Shown: piece after piece, positions 1 to 11,446 of the stretch | How positions within the stretch are numbered: the first letter of the stretch is position 1 | Layout: every line of letters starts with the position of its first letter | NCBI GenBank assembly: GCA_001466705.2 | Contig: LATX02000181.1 | Span: 496,001-560,000, forward strand | Length of the DNA stretch: 64,000 nt | From: Moniliophthora roreri | Lineage: Eukaryota > Basidiomycota > Agaricomycetes > Agaricales > Marasmiaceae | Direction: 5' to 3' | The notes under the pieces: generated by a model | The model's input: the letters and a program-made list of their open reading frames with translations, nothing else | Databases searched by the model: none | What the model was told of the DNA's origin: nothing | Made by a program: the position numbers and the translations under genes

Positions 1-1610
1 TTCATTGCGTCCTTTAGTTCTAAAAATAACGTCAAGTAAACAGGTAAATGGATACGATTGGTTCTCACCAAATGACAGTGACAGATACTGATGCTCCTGC
101 ACGTTATCTCCAACACCAGGCAATGCAATCTTCACCGGAACACCTATCTTTGAGAGTACATCCGGCCTTCCTATACCAGAAAGTTCCAAGATCTCGGGAG
201 ACTTCAAAGTGCTACCGCATGTGGAGAATATCATACATGAATAGCAGATGACCCATGAAGAGACTGAATGTTACCCAGCGGAAATAATCACCTCTCGATC
301 AGCACGGACTACGTGTACCTCGGCCTTTCCACCATGGCTGAACTCCACACCGGTCGCTCGGATCTCACCATTGAATTCTCCCTCTGTCGATAGTCTGTGT
401 ACATATGCTGTTATTAACACAGACAGGTTGAGTCGCGTAGAGATAGGCTCAAAGTATACCTGAAAAACAATCGAGGTGAGCATCCTCGTGATGTAAAGGG
501 AAATCATGGAATGACACGAACCTTTGGCTCGGAGTCCACAGTATTCAATGCCAGGTAGGACCCTTTCGGCTGAGAATATATCGGTTAGGAATACCGGTGG
601 CACTTTTATATCTACACGCACATCGCCGTGACACTGGAAGGGCTCTGAGTAAAGCAGCTACTACTAGATGATTATCGGATCTCACCGGAGCAGGCGCCTT
701 TGGGACGCCCATATTGAGGAAGGTCTGTTGAAATCGGAATTAGCAGTTACCCGTCTGCAATAACCCCCTTTCCAACCTCCTATGTCTTGATATCGATGTC
801 TAGTATTTTTCGTGGATGAGCGGCATGCAGTGGACCTGCCCCAGTAAGTAATTAGCATTTCGGATAGCAATCGAGTAGATTGAGAGGCTGCTACCGGTTC
901 CAGCAGGAAAGCTACTGACTTCCCATATCTTCAATGACTCTTTATCACGGCCGACTGTGTCTGCTGTTGTGAGGTTTAAAGGCGTGTAACTGTATCCCAT
1001 TCCTCAGTTTGAATTCCCCAGCAAAATTATGGTTGCGTACTCACGTAACTGAACGAGAAAGGTATTTCTGGTAGTTCTCCTAGTTCCAGCCTTTATTCCC
1101 AAGTTTCTCCTGGTCTACAAAAAATTGTAAGCGAAGGAAGCAACGACAGCACATTTGACTGTTCGCCATTAATATCCACCTTTGGTGGGACTGTCCACAC
1201 CGAAAAGTTCATCGCTGAACTTCCTCCGAGACTCTTGCCGTTTCGGAGCGCGTCAGGTAGATTGTCACAGGAAGTCGTGTTCGCCTACCGATGCTAATGC
1301 AGCCAATCGTACTGCGCGGCTGGCCGTTTGCGTACTGTGGAACTTGAAGAGCTTGTTAAATTCACGCAAATCATCCGAGCGGTTGATATTGTACCGTTTT
1401 GAAGCCCCGGTCGAATTTTGGATTGAAGAATTGATGGCCGAATTGCGCAGGTCGAGCTAGAGCAAAACATTAAATCCCTGGATTCGTCGTAGATTACGAT
1501 TACGCATAAACAAGGGGTTCTTCGAGGTTGTTATTTCCCGCGTCTAGGACGAGTACCGTTATCGATGCATCTTCGGAGAGTCGTGCAGCCACGTCAACGA
1601 GACTGTCCGG
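1..1610 (-). pseudogene. Decayed GMC oxidoreductase (aryl-alcohol-oxidase-like), runs off left edge
   Basis: This is a tandem relative of the intact GMC gene at 2161-5178. Its exons can be matched one by one: the LSEDASITVLVLDAG segment near 1540-1600, GPLHAAHPRKILDID near 800-840, the GEIRATGVEFSHGG block near 290-390, and PGVGDNVQEHQYLSLSF near 60-120. The gene then continues past base 1 after an intron. Two features suggest it is dead. The N-terminal exon with the dinucleotide-binding GGGTAG-type motif is not found upstream. Also, the codon that reads TAC in the intact neighbour (AKAYE) is TAG here (IKT-stop-E) at complement 780-782, and I see no splice choice that removes it. Some exons remain well conserved, so decay may be recent. 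The right boundary is approximate. The family oxidises alcohols with FAD, releasing H2O2. Confidence 0.7.
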
Positions 1611-2160
1611 ATCTGACCCTCAGATATATATACTGTGCGCGGAAAGATCCATGGAGTGGTTTGAGAGACTCGTTAGAATTCAGACATGGCTGCCATACCG
1701 GAGAGACCGAACGTCTCAAGGAAGGTAAGTCTCAGAGACATGAGCACTGGCCGCTTGCGACTTCCGGTACGTCGTTGCTTTGAAATTGTCGCATAGCCGG
1801 TCAATATGTCCAGTAAACATTGAAAGCGTCGCATGCACCATGAATCAGGCCTACACGGTAGTTCACTTCAGGGTGAGACAACGGTGAGTAGAGACCAGCA
1901 TACGTACGCAGATTTTTTGCATGCTAGCAAGGATTTATCTCCGCATTTCCACCACCGGAGCAGACTTTGATTTGAACATTTCCTTAAAAGGGGGCTTGAA
2001 GGTTGAACGGGGTCACGGTGATTCCATATGGCATTCGGAATCGTCCTGAAGGTGTAAAAACCGAACCCTCTTTGTTTTAGAAAGTACAAGTAGCACAATT
2101 TCTGTCCGATACAGTACTTTGTCGAGCAACGTGCTTACATGACCTGCAACACATTTCTCA
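1611..2160. other. Gap between the two GMC copies
   Basis: The first exon of the left GMC copy should lie here. On the minus strand I find neither the expected MPLVSLDQ-like start nor a DYIITGGG motif. No other gene is supported. The terminator and 3' end of the right copy adjoin at 2160. Confidence 0.4.
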
Positions 2161-5100
2161 CTAAACGGAAACGCCTCTGATGATGTCCGCAGCTGTAGAA
2201 GCGAATTGCGATTTAGGGACCTGTCCCTATACTCAGAAAGCCACTCACCCTGTTCAGCAATCGCATACACAGTCGCTAAGGGCTCATTAGTATTACTGAA
2301 AATAAAGAGCGCATTGAATTCATTCACCTTGGGAATGTGCGGCGAAATGAAGAGGAACAATTGACAGATCCACCACACGAATGTTCTTGGTACCGTACAC
2401 CTAATGATAGGAAGGTTTAAGCAAGCCCGGGCACCGAGAATCAATCAAGACTGACCTTTAGGCTTGTATCCACAACGCCGTTTTTCTCCCGAGGAAGCAT
2501 GGAAAGAGAGCCAGCGGTATCTGACAAAGGACATGTAAACAAGATGCCACCGTTAGCTCATGCATATTGGACACGTACGATATGTACTTCCACTTCCTTG
2601 GGGTATCCAAGCTGAAGTGACACGAAAATGAAATCAAGGTACCTCATAGAATAGTGATCTCACTGACCAGCCAGTTTTTCATCAGTATCGCATTCAGGTC
2701 CCGGGTTGAGCTCAACACCCAAGAAATCACTCAACGGTGCAGTCTGTGTTACCCGCCTGATATACTGAATGAGAGCGACAAACGTCTGACGATCTGTGAA
2801 AGGTCAATGCAGTGAAACACTTTCATGACATCCGATATACCTATGTCATGCTCAAAGTAATGAGGATCCATCTCGGGATCCGCCAAGGGATCACTTGACG
2901 CGGTGTGAATGGTTCCTCTAGAAAAGTTGTGGTTAACGGCAGCTACGATGGTGAGGTATTGCTTTCCAGGTTCTGGGGGTTCTGGAAGTCGATTCTCGTC
3001 AGCATCGGCTCAAAGAGTATCATGATCAAACACACTTGGAGCGGAGAGGAACCCAGGAACCACAGCCATTTCAGGACCAGTACGTTTGTTGCGCAGTCGC
3101 TCCAGTTGTATTTCATACTGTTCAGCTAGGCCAGGTGGGTACTTATTATTCCTAATGCCTTCGATGACCCTTGCTTTCTCTGCTTCGTACATAGCGTCCG
3201 CCTTGGATGTATAATCGTGGAGAGACATGAACACGAAATTCGTGATGCCAGACATGTAGATGCCTTCTGCCTTTGCACTAAGAAACAACTTAGCGTTAGT
3301 AAGTAATCCATCCGCGTAAAAAGGGCCTACTAGAGTTCAAGTTGCTTCGCAGCCTCCTTTTCGTCCCGTAGCAGATCGTAGGTTTCGGTTGATGCTCCAG
3401 CCTTAACCTCTGCCGAGGGCGGGATCAGAAAAGGCCAAACTTGAGGGGAAAAGAAAGGATACGTACCGTATGTGACTCCGATGTACTGGTGTTCCTGTAC
3501 ATTCTCTCCAACACCATCAAGAGCAACCTTTACCGGGACCCCAATTTTCGACAATACATCCGGCCTTCCTATTCCAGATAGTTCCAGAATCTGCGGAGAT
3601 TTGAGAGCGCTGAGGTCGATGATCAGCGAGGATCATGCGGGGGATGCAAACCAAAGCATTACCCAGCAGAAACAATGACCTCACGATTCGTACGGGCGAC
3701 ATGGACCGCCGGCTCTCCACCGTAGCTGAACTCGACCCCAGTTGCTCTGATTTCACCACTACCATCGTTTTCTGTCATGATGCGGTGGACATAAGCCGTT
3801 GTCAGGACCAGTAGATTGGATCTCGTAGCAATCGGTTCAAAGTATGCCTGTAAATTGCAGTTGAACACTCGGGTAAGGCGCGGTCAAAGAGTGACTGACC
3901 GATGCAGCATACGTTCGAGTGTGTGTCTCGGGATCGACAGTGTTCAAGGCAACGTAAAGACCGGTTGGCTGCCATGGACTCCAGTGAGCTGCAGAGAAAT
4001 TGATTCAAACTTGACACCTACGTCACCATGACACTGGCAGGGTATTGAGTATACCATATCTTCGAAAATGAACTAGCAGCATACCGGAGCAAGGGACCTG
4101 GGAACTCCCATCTTCAGGAACGTCTGGCGACGACAATCTTTTAGCAATCGTCCACGTAGCTGAACGCCATGAGTCCAACCTCGTAAGCTTTAGCGTCGAT
4201 GTCGAGCATTTTCCGGGGATGGGTCACATGTAATGGTCCTGCAAGGGGGGCTGGTCAATACTTGCACAAACGTATAGATAGCCTCCCCGAACTAGCCTGT
4301 TCCGGGGGGATATTTGTTGATATCCCAAATCTTTAATGCCTCTTTGTCACGACCGATAGTATCCGCCGTAAGATCCAGTGGAGTATATCTTGCCGATTCA
4401 TCAGCTCGCTTCAAAGGAAGACACTGTAAATGGGCCCATTACTCACGTAACAGCCCGTAAGATGTACTTCTCATAGTTTTCCCAGTTCCAACCTCTGTTG
4501 CCTAATCTTTCCCAGTCTAATTTGAGGGCCTGTTAACCCCAGTAGCGGAGCGCACCGTTTGGGACGACCTACCGTCGATATCGCTCTTCGGAGGAACAAT
4601 CCACGCAGAAAAGTTGATTGCTGAGCTTCCTCCGAGACTCTTCCCACTAGATGACGCGTCAGAAGGGGTTCAAGGAAAGGTAATACGCACTCACCGATTC
4701 CAATTGTATTGATTACCATCTGCATGCTTCTGTGGAACCTACAGAAACCTGGTCAGTTGACACAGATTCTTTGAGTAGTCCTTTCCCACTGTTTTGAAGT
4801 CCCAATCAAACTTGGGGTTGAAGAATTGGAGGCCGAATTGACCGGGGCGCACTAGACACTGTTCAGTCTGGAGTAGGTCAAGAATCAGTTTGATTGCGCA
4901 CAGATTAGCGGTTCTCCATGATTGGGATTCCCGGCATCGAGGACGAGTACGGTTGTAGATGAATCTTCAGACAGTCGAGCTGCAAGGACCAGCCCAGCAG
5001 TCTGTAGAGCTTTTGGGTCAGGATCCCATGAAACTTGACGCAATGGACACTAACTCCTCCTCCTTCATCGAGAAAAATTTGTTAGTTACAGTGAAAGTCA

Positions 5101-5178
5101 TCCTATGTGAATGCTCTTACCTGTAATGATATAGTCGAAAGATTTGCCTTTCACTTGATCGAGGGAAACAAGAGGCAT
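2161..5178 (-). CDS. GMC oxidoreductase, aryl-alcohol-oxidase-like
   Basis: This FAD-dependent oxidoreductase has many small exons. The start MPLVSLDQVKGKSFDYIITG is at 5178; a longer upstream reading from 5313 is possible but unlike the family. A conserved splice joins GGGVS to TAGLVLAARLSEDSST, giving the Rossmann glycine motif and then LVLDAG. Downstream come GPLHVTHPRKMLDID, the GEIRATGVEF/REVIVSAG FAD-domain block, SPQILELSGIGRP, and GVGENVQEHQY. The C-terminus assembles as HIDTAGSLSMLPREKNGVVD, VYGTKNIRVVDLSIVPLHFAAHSQ and ATVYAIAEQAADIIRGVSV-stop. The His of AAHSQ sits where one catalytic His of the family lies. The family oxidises aromatic or aliphatic alcohols and supplies H2O2 for lignocellulose attack. 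I could not resolve a signal peptide, so secretion is uncertain. The start exon, stop and every inspected junction are in frame, unlike the tandem copy to the left. Confidence 0.8.
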
Positions 5179-6082
5179 GTTGAATTTTAGGGACTCTTCT
5201 TTACAAGGCCTCTTATACATATACGGGTGAGAGCCAATCCAATGGAACCCAACTTTGGTCCAGCCCTTCGATTGGTAAGTTCTATGTTCGGGTGATATGA
5301 CTTGTTCAGGCAAATGTGCGAAAATCGAAAAGTTCCAGAGTTGATTTTAAAGGCCTGCTTCAGATATCATTTACACCTCTTTACTCGTCTTTGACATTGC
5401 TTGGTAAAGGTGGAGTGAGACCCGGCCAGACGAGAAATGGTTTATTGTCAAAAAGCAGCAACTCCAAGGTTACTAGCACTCACCACTGAAACGCCGTTGC
5501 TCCCAAACGCTCCCAAAAGGGTTTACAGACAATCAAACTGGCAGACTCGGTTGGAAGATCCTACGATGAAGGCAAGTCCAAGGGAACGGGGGAGGCAACG
5601 AGTTGGGTCGAAGTCCTGGGGCCTGTTCAGTCATTTCTTTCCTAATTAGGGAGGAGCGAGTCCCTCAGCTTGGTTCAAGTTTGCTCTTCCTCGAGTCGTA
5701 CCGAACTTGGGTCTTGAAGTGAACACAATCAGAAATCGCGATTCTGTCATTGTGGCGGCCTTAAAGCAATGCCAGTAGCCCACCGTTTAAGGCCGCCGAA
5801 AAGGCCCTTGGTCCGAACGGTTGAACCCTGGTCGAATCTACTTAATTGACCATCCAATGTCCATGCTCTTTGGAGCCGCTACTCATGCTGCTCGAGCCTC
5901 AACCTGCAATGGACCTATGCCATGCCTATGCCAATTGCCCGGATGAACGATTGAAACGATCGAGGCACCTCCATTTCCATGTCACAGGCGTCACGATTTT
6001 CAATTTTGCGTTCTGGCCCCTTTCAAATGTACTCAGCCTGTCACCTTTTACTTCCAGTACCACCACCTCATACATCTGAATA
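5179..6082. other. Divergent intergenic region, GMC gene and amylase
   Basis: About 0.9 kb lies between the start of the GMC gene on the minus strand and the start of the amylase on the plus strand. It should hold both promoters. I see no gene-like reading frame and no clear TATA box close to either start. Confidence 0.4.
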
Positions 6083-8334
6083 ATGTCTGTTGACGCGAAC
6101 GTCGCTTATTCCTCTGCAAAAGAGCAGAATTACACGATGGTAAACTCGCCCTTCCCCAACCGCGTGTAAAATGTGCTCAAAATCTGTTCACAGATTCAGG
6201 CATTCGAATGGTATTCTAAAGGCGGGGGCGCGCATTGGAAGAAGCTGGCCAGCAAAGTACCGGAGCTCGCGTCACTTGGAATAACGGCGATGTGGATACC
6301 CCGTAAGTGAGACCTCCTGAAACTCGGCGTCTTTCTCAATGGCTTCACAGCACCTACGAAAGCTGCAGGCCAAGAATCAGTAGGCTACGACACCTACGAT
6401 CTTTACGATCTGGGCGAGTTCGCCCAAAAGGGCGGGATACCAACCAAATACGGTACCAAGGAAGAACTCGTCGAGATGGTGAAGAAGGCTAAAGAAGCAG
6501 GGATCGTGACCTATGTTGACGCTGTATTGAACCACAAGTATATCCTCATCGTCTCTCTAGATAATGACTGGCTAACAAGGATATCGCAGATTTGGGGCCG
6601 ACAAGACAGAAACCTTTGGAGTAATTGAAGTAGACAATAACGACCGCACCAAAGAAATCTCTGATTTGTACAATATCACGGTAGGAGTGAACTACCACAC
6701 TGGTGCATGGTTTTTCAATATCGCTTACAGGGCTGGACCGGGTTCGAATTCCCTGGTAGAGGTAACAAAGTAAGCTGTCAATATCGCCTTGCTCTCTTTC
6801 CTTGGCCGCTTAGCCCGTTCCTGCAGTACAGCGAATTCAAGTGGAGTTTTAACCACTTCACCGGCGTGGACTTCGACGAGAATACAAAAAAGAAAGCCAT
6901 CTTTCGCATCCAAGGCAATGGTAAGTATTGGGCCAGCGGTGTCGATAACGAGAATCAGAACTACGACTACCTCAGTGCGTCTGAGTACTACCTTGATCTC
7001 AACGCGTTTTACTTACCCTTGAGCCCCCCAGTGGGCGCCGATATCGACCATTCGCACCCCAAAGCTCGCGAAGATATCATCAACTGGGGCAAGTGGATCA
7101 TCAACGAAATTGGTGCAGCAGGGTTTCGGTTTGACGCCGTCAAGGTTGCTCATTTCCTCTCCAACGCGCACGTCGCCGGTTCTGATGCGCTTTATAGCAT
7201 ATCGATAGTGGATTTATAGCCGAATTCATCAAGTCTGTTCGTCAAAATACGGATAAGCCCAAGATGTTTGCCGTCGGAGAGTTTTGGAAGGATTCGTTGG
7301 AAGACTTGGAAGCATATCTAGGCTCGTTGGGTACGCAGGTACGCGTCTCTCATCCCATGAGATCACGTCTGTATGTCTCAAAGATGCTCTCACAGTTTAG
7401 CGTGTTTGACGCGCCATTGCACTACAACTTCAAGGAGGCAGGAGATCGTGCCAATGGCTATGATCTCCGTGCAATCTGGGATGGAACGGTTGTTCAGAAG
7501 AGGCCGATTGATGCGGTGACTCTGGTCGATAATCATGAGTGCGTATTCACGAATTTGTACCCTTCGCGTATCTAATCTCTTTTGTTGAACTCTAGCACTG
7601 TGTGCTCTTACCCTACGATTCACGCTATGCAAAACACTGACTTGTTTGGTGACAAATTTACAGCAAATCGGTCAAGCCCTCGAGAGCTGGGTCTCACCTG
7701 TCTTCAAACCCCTTGCATACGCTATGATTCTCCTCAGACCTGATGGTTATCCGTACGTTTAGAATCTTTTTACAACAACAATCTCCTATTGACATTGTAC
7801 ACCCAAAGATGCGTGTTCTGGGGCGATCTCTACGGAACAGAAGGACCCGAAGGCAACCCACAACAGCCGGTTTCTCAGCTAGGCGATCTGATTCGTGCGA
7901 GGAAGCTCTTTGCGTATGGTGAACTGAGGGATTACTGGGACCATATGAACTGTGTCGGCTGGGTTAGAATGGGTGACGAGATGAATGGAAGAGATGGCTA
8001 CGCGGTGGTGTTATGCAACGGCGATGAAGAGGGGTAAGTACCTTTGTTCGCTTCTTGTTGAGTAAGTTGCTGATTTTTGGTTGGCGTGGATAGAACGAAG
8101 AGGATGGAAGTAGGCAAGGTATGAATCGTCCTTGTGATGAACGATGATTTTGTGTTCTGACTTTGGGACACCTAGGAGCATGCAGGAGAAAAGTGGACAG
8201 ATCTCTTGGGCTGGTGTCAAGGAGAGGTTGTGATTGGTGAAGATGGTTGGGCAGAGTTCAAGTGCTCGGCTCGAAGCGTCAGCGTTTGGATCAGGGAGTG
8301 CGCTAAAGGTAGAGAAGAATTTGAAAAGCATTGA
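6083..8334 (+). CDS. Alpha-amylase, GH13 (subfamily 5-like, intracellular)
   Basis: It hydrolyses internal alpha-1,4 bonds in starch or glycogen. The start MSVDANVAYSSAKEQNYTM has no signal peptide, and exon 2 opens with IQAFEWYSKGGGAHWKKL, the family's N-terminal pattern. Visible motifs in order are TAMWIPP, DAVLNHK (conserved region I), GFRFDAVK (nucleophile Asp), MFAVGEFWKD (acid/base Glu) and VDNHDTQ (third catalytic Asp). The NHDTQ motif only forms through a 4-nt exon at 7596-7599 between two introns. The C-terminal beta domain runs from GYAVVLCNGDEEG to SVSVWIRECAKGREEFEKH-stop. About ten introns interrupt it. Lack of a signal peptide fits the fungal cytoplasmic GH13_5 amylases, which resemble bacterial liquefying amylases and are thought to act on internal glucans. 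Subfamily placement is by eye. Confidence 0.88.
7596..7599 (+). other. Putative 4-nt microexon (CACT) in the amylase
   Basis: The upstream exon ends ...GTC GAT AAT CAT GA at 7538. Intron 7539-7595 (GTGCGT...CTCTAG, with CTAAT) is followed by CACT and then intron 7600-7663 (GTGTGC...TTACAG, with CTGAC). The next exon starts CAA ATC GGT CAA. Joining GA+C, ACT and CAA gives NHDTQ, the conserved catalytic motif. Treating the whole stretch as one intron shifts the frame and destroys the motif. Confidence 0.7.
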
Positions 8335-9081
8335 GCGATTCGTTTAAGTGTCTTCTTTTATTCGGCACCGGCACGGGCATTCATAGAGTAGAGCTTGAAT
8401 TTGTGACTTGGATTGATTGTATTCTTAGATAGATTCGCCATTATGTACATTTGATCAGCGCTTTCAAGCGGACGTATTTTTGAACGATAGCGCCGACTTT
8501 GAGATACTGAATGCCGAGTGGCATCAGAAATCCAGTGGCATTGCAATGGTACTGAAATTGAATGGAGCTTTGGAAGAGCGATGGAAAGCTACGATAATTA
8601 GAGCAGAGCCTGGGAAGACGGGGAAAGGTGGATGTTCACAAATGGTTCCCAACAGCAACGGCGACAGCAGAGGAAGAGAAGGAGAAGGAACAGCAACATC
8701 AATGACGGGGGATATAATAGCAAGAATAAACAGCAAGCATATCTTTAACAATGAGATAAGGGGCTTATAAGGATACAGTCGGGGTAGATGGTGTGTAGAG
8801 GGGAGTCCGGGATCTGGAATGCAAGGAACGAAAAAAAAAATGCGAGTAGTGTATATGCAGCGTGTAGAATTCAAGAAGGCGGGTACGACCTACGTCGTAC
8901 GAGCGTTGTACGGGTATACAGATATATTCTGTTAATGTGTATCGCCAAATATTCACAATTTTTTGGGCGGAAGGAGGCAAGGAGCGTTATTCTTCAAAGC
9001 CGGGACCGCAAGTGCAAGTGCAAGAAGGCAATAATGTCGATCTAGGAATGTCGAAAGTGCACATGAATCATGCAAAAAGGT
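8335..9081. other. Convergent intergenic region
   Basis: This holds the 3' ends of the amylase (plus) and the small heat-shock gene (minus). It includes a purine-rich stretch near 8650-8720. No gene is supported. Confidence 0.4.
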
Positions 9082-10601
9082 TCATCGGATGGGAACGACT
9101 TGAACGTCGGCGGATTCTGCCGGGTTGCCCAGGCAGATCTTCAAGGTGAGAACACCATCCTCCATCGCTGCATCGATGTCTTCAAGCTAGAGAGAGAAAC
9201 AAAAGTCAGCATGCTATGTAGGGATACGACGAGGGAAGAACCAGGCAATGAAAAAAATAATACAGGAAAAATAACACAACAACGGAATGCGAGAGAGGAG
9301 ACGTGTTTGAAGATGAATGCGCACTTTAGTTTCAGCTGGAACAGGCAAGGTCCTCGTAAACTCGCCATATCTCCTCTCTCGCACATTATGCTGTAATTGG
9401 GTACCGTCGTGCTCACTGACGGCCCCGCCACCACCACCACTGCTACTGGTCACCGCTCCAGATCCATCCCTTACTCCAGCCAGGGAGCTACCAGTAGCAG
9501 GGTCACCACCCACATTAAAATGAACGGAAGAAGTGGGTGGTGGAAACACAGGGCTCGTGCGGCCCGAAACAACCACTTGCTTCACACGATTGATGAGACA
9601 AGTAGAGAGTGTAACGCTCAGCTGTGTTTTCTTGACTCCAGGCAACTCCATAGAGGCTGTGAGCACATGTGTTTGGGGATCGTACTGTATGTCAGACCGG
9701 ATGATGTATCGACGGCCTCTCGACACGCTAGACGCTTCCCCGGTGGTGGCAATTCCCCCTTGTACCTGTCGTTGAAGAATACCGCCAGCACTCGCTATCG
9801 GAGTGGTAGGTGGTAACATTGTCGAAGGAGTGTATGGAGATGCTCCACTGCAAAATAAAAGCGAAAAAAAAAGGGAAGGAAAATGAACATTACCACAACA
9901 GCACTCGGCAACAACGGCACAACCACGCACCTAAACGTTGGTCCGTGACTCATTATTTGGCCTGGGGCGCTTGCGGGTGAGGTGGCCACCGCAGTCGAAG
10001 GCCCTGCAGAGGACGAGGAAATTGAGGTTGAGGTAGTGATTCGCGGTGGTACAGAGATGTAACGGCCACCCGCGGCCTCTGCTTCCTCTACACGTTGAAG
10101 TCTGCCGCTTGAGCCAGCAACGGGGGTCGTGATAAAATCTCCCATAGCACTATGAGGTCGAGGATATGGATTCGGTCGGTTTTTGGATCTAGAACTGGGT
10201 GAACGACGAAGAGGAGGCGCACGTCGTAATAATTGGGACTGTTGAGATTGGCTGGTAGATGTTGCTGGTCTAGGGGGATTGCTCACGTCTACGGGCGAAC
10301 CTTCTGACGTTGCTTCATATGAATGTCGGTGTAAAAGAGCTGGTGGAGGTTCGACCGGGGAATGTTGAGATGGAATATAATGTGTTTCTGGAGTGTCCAT
10401 CGGCATTGAGGGTGGTGGTGCGAATAGCTGTTGAGGTGTATGCATTTGCTGGGTCGGTGTGAGAACTTCCGGTTCAAGCTGCTGCTGCGATTGAGGATCA
10501 AGCACCTCCCACTGCGGATACTGGGGAGTCGAAGGCGTAGAATAATCATCGTGATATTGTCCCTGTTGTCCATGACTGCCATGGGGGTAAGGGTACGACA
10601 T
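9082..10601 (-). CDS. Small heat-shock protein (Hsp20 / alpha-crystallin family)
   Basis: This is an ATP-independent holdase-type chaperone. The chosen start is MSYPYPHGSHGQQ at 10601; an in-frame Met at 10655 is an alternative. The first ~200 residues are disordered and rich in Gln, Pro and Ser. The alpha-crystallin domain begins at YIIRSDIQYDPQTHVLTASM with ELPGVKKTQLSVTL. It is then interrupted by a long Gly/Ser/Pro insert (SGRTSPVFPPP through SSSGGGGGAVSEHDG). It resumes with RERRYGEFTRTLPVPAETK and, across an intron at about 9190-9320, LEDIDAAMEDGVLTLKI. That last segment is the hallmark of the final strands (family form: ...TK-pEDIkAsmeDGVLtv). The protein ends ADVQVVPIR-stop. Three exons are seen. 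The long N-terminus recalls yeast Hsp42-type proteins. A heat-shock-element-like site lies upstream at 10719. Confidence 0.85.
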
Positions 10602-11446
10602 AGCAAACCTTCTGATCCAATCGGTGGGTTGGTGCATTTTATACCTCGGCGGCACTCATGGAAGTTCTGAGTCAAATTGCCTCCGCTCCCGGTGAACAAT
10701 GCGCAAAATGATCGGCAATTCCCGAAAAAGTCATGCCAACGCACAGCCAGCCCGACGCACACGTGATCGTTATCAACCCCGACGCCCGACCAATGCCCGA
10801 CGTTTTCTCAACGGCAACACTGTACGACTCATGTATAATGCACTGAAACATGAACAGCCCCGTAGACCTGATTGTGATTCCGAGTCAGACGGTGTCGAGC
10901 AATTTTGTATATTCACGGGATAGTCGGGAGACGGAGATCACACCAGACGCCGCACACAACCCGACGCTTTGGCGCAACGGTGATGGGCGTGAGTCAATTA
11001 TCGTCCTCGAGGCTGTATGTGGTGGCATGACCACGCTGGCCATTCAAAGCCGAGATGAAGACCGTGTGGTTACAACAGCTTTGGAAAACCTTGTCCAAAC
11101 GCCTCTCGAATACAGAAAAAAATAATATTTCCATAAGCGATACTAACCGAGGTTTTGCCAACTGCGCGAAGGGTTCCCATATAGGATAGGTTTAGTCTTG
11201 ATGCAATACTTTACAGCAGACGCTTTAGGTATTCACTTGTTATAAAGGATAGGTCGTTCAGGAACTTGAAAGAAAGGTATAGCAAGACTACAATACAAGA
11301 TCAAAGTCAAGTAACGGATAAGTAAAGAACAAGACAAGCAACCGTAAGATAAGAGCATAAAGTACAAGTCCCAAAGGACACGGAGACGAGAATAATAGTA
11401 GCAGAGGCACGAGAAAATAAAGAAAATAGTGCGGTCCTCCAGATAA
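10602..11446. other. Intergenic region upstream of the Hsp20 gene
   Basis: About 0.85 kb between the Hsp20 start and the 3' end of the coiled-coil gene. It contains the Hsp20 promoter, including a TTCnnGAA site. I see nothing else. Confidence 0.4.
10719..10726 (-). promoter_or_regulatory. Heat-shock-element-like TTCCCGAA
   Basis: The palindromic nTTCnnGAAn unit matches the core of a heat-shock factor site. It sits about 120 bp upstream of the Hsp20 start, a plausible promoter position. Only two units are present, and a match of this length can occur by chance. Confidence 0.35.

Noticed and set aside
6735..6765. A GGTTCGAATTCC stretch resembling a tRNA B box
   Set aside because: It lies inside an amylase exon (WTGFEFPGRG) and no tRNA cloverleaf can be formed around it.
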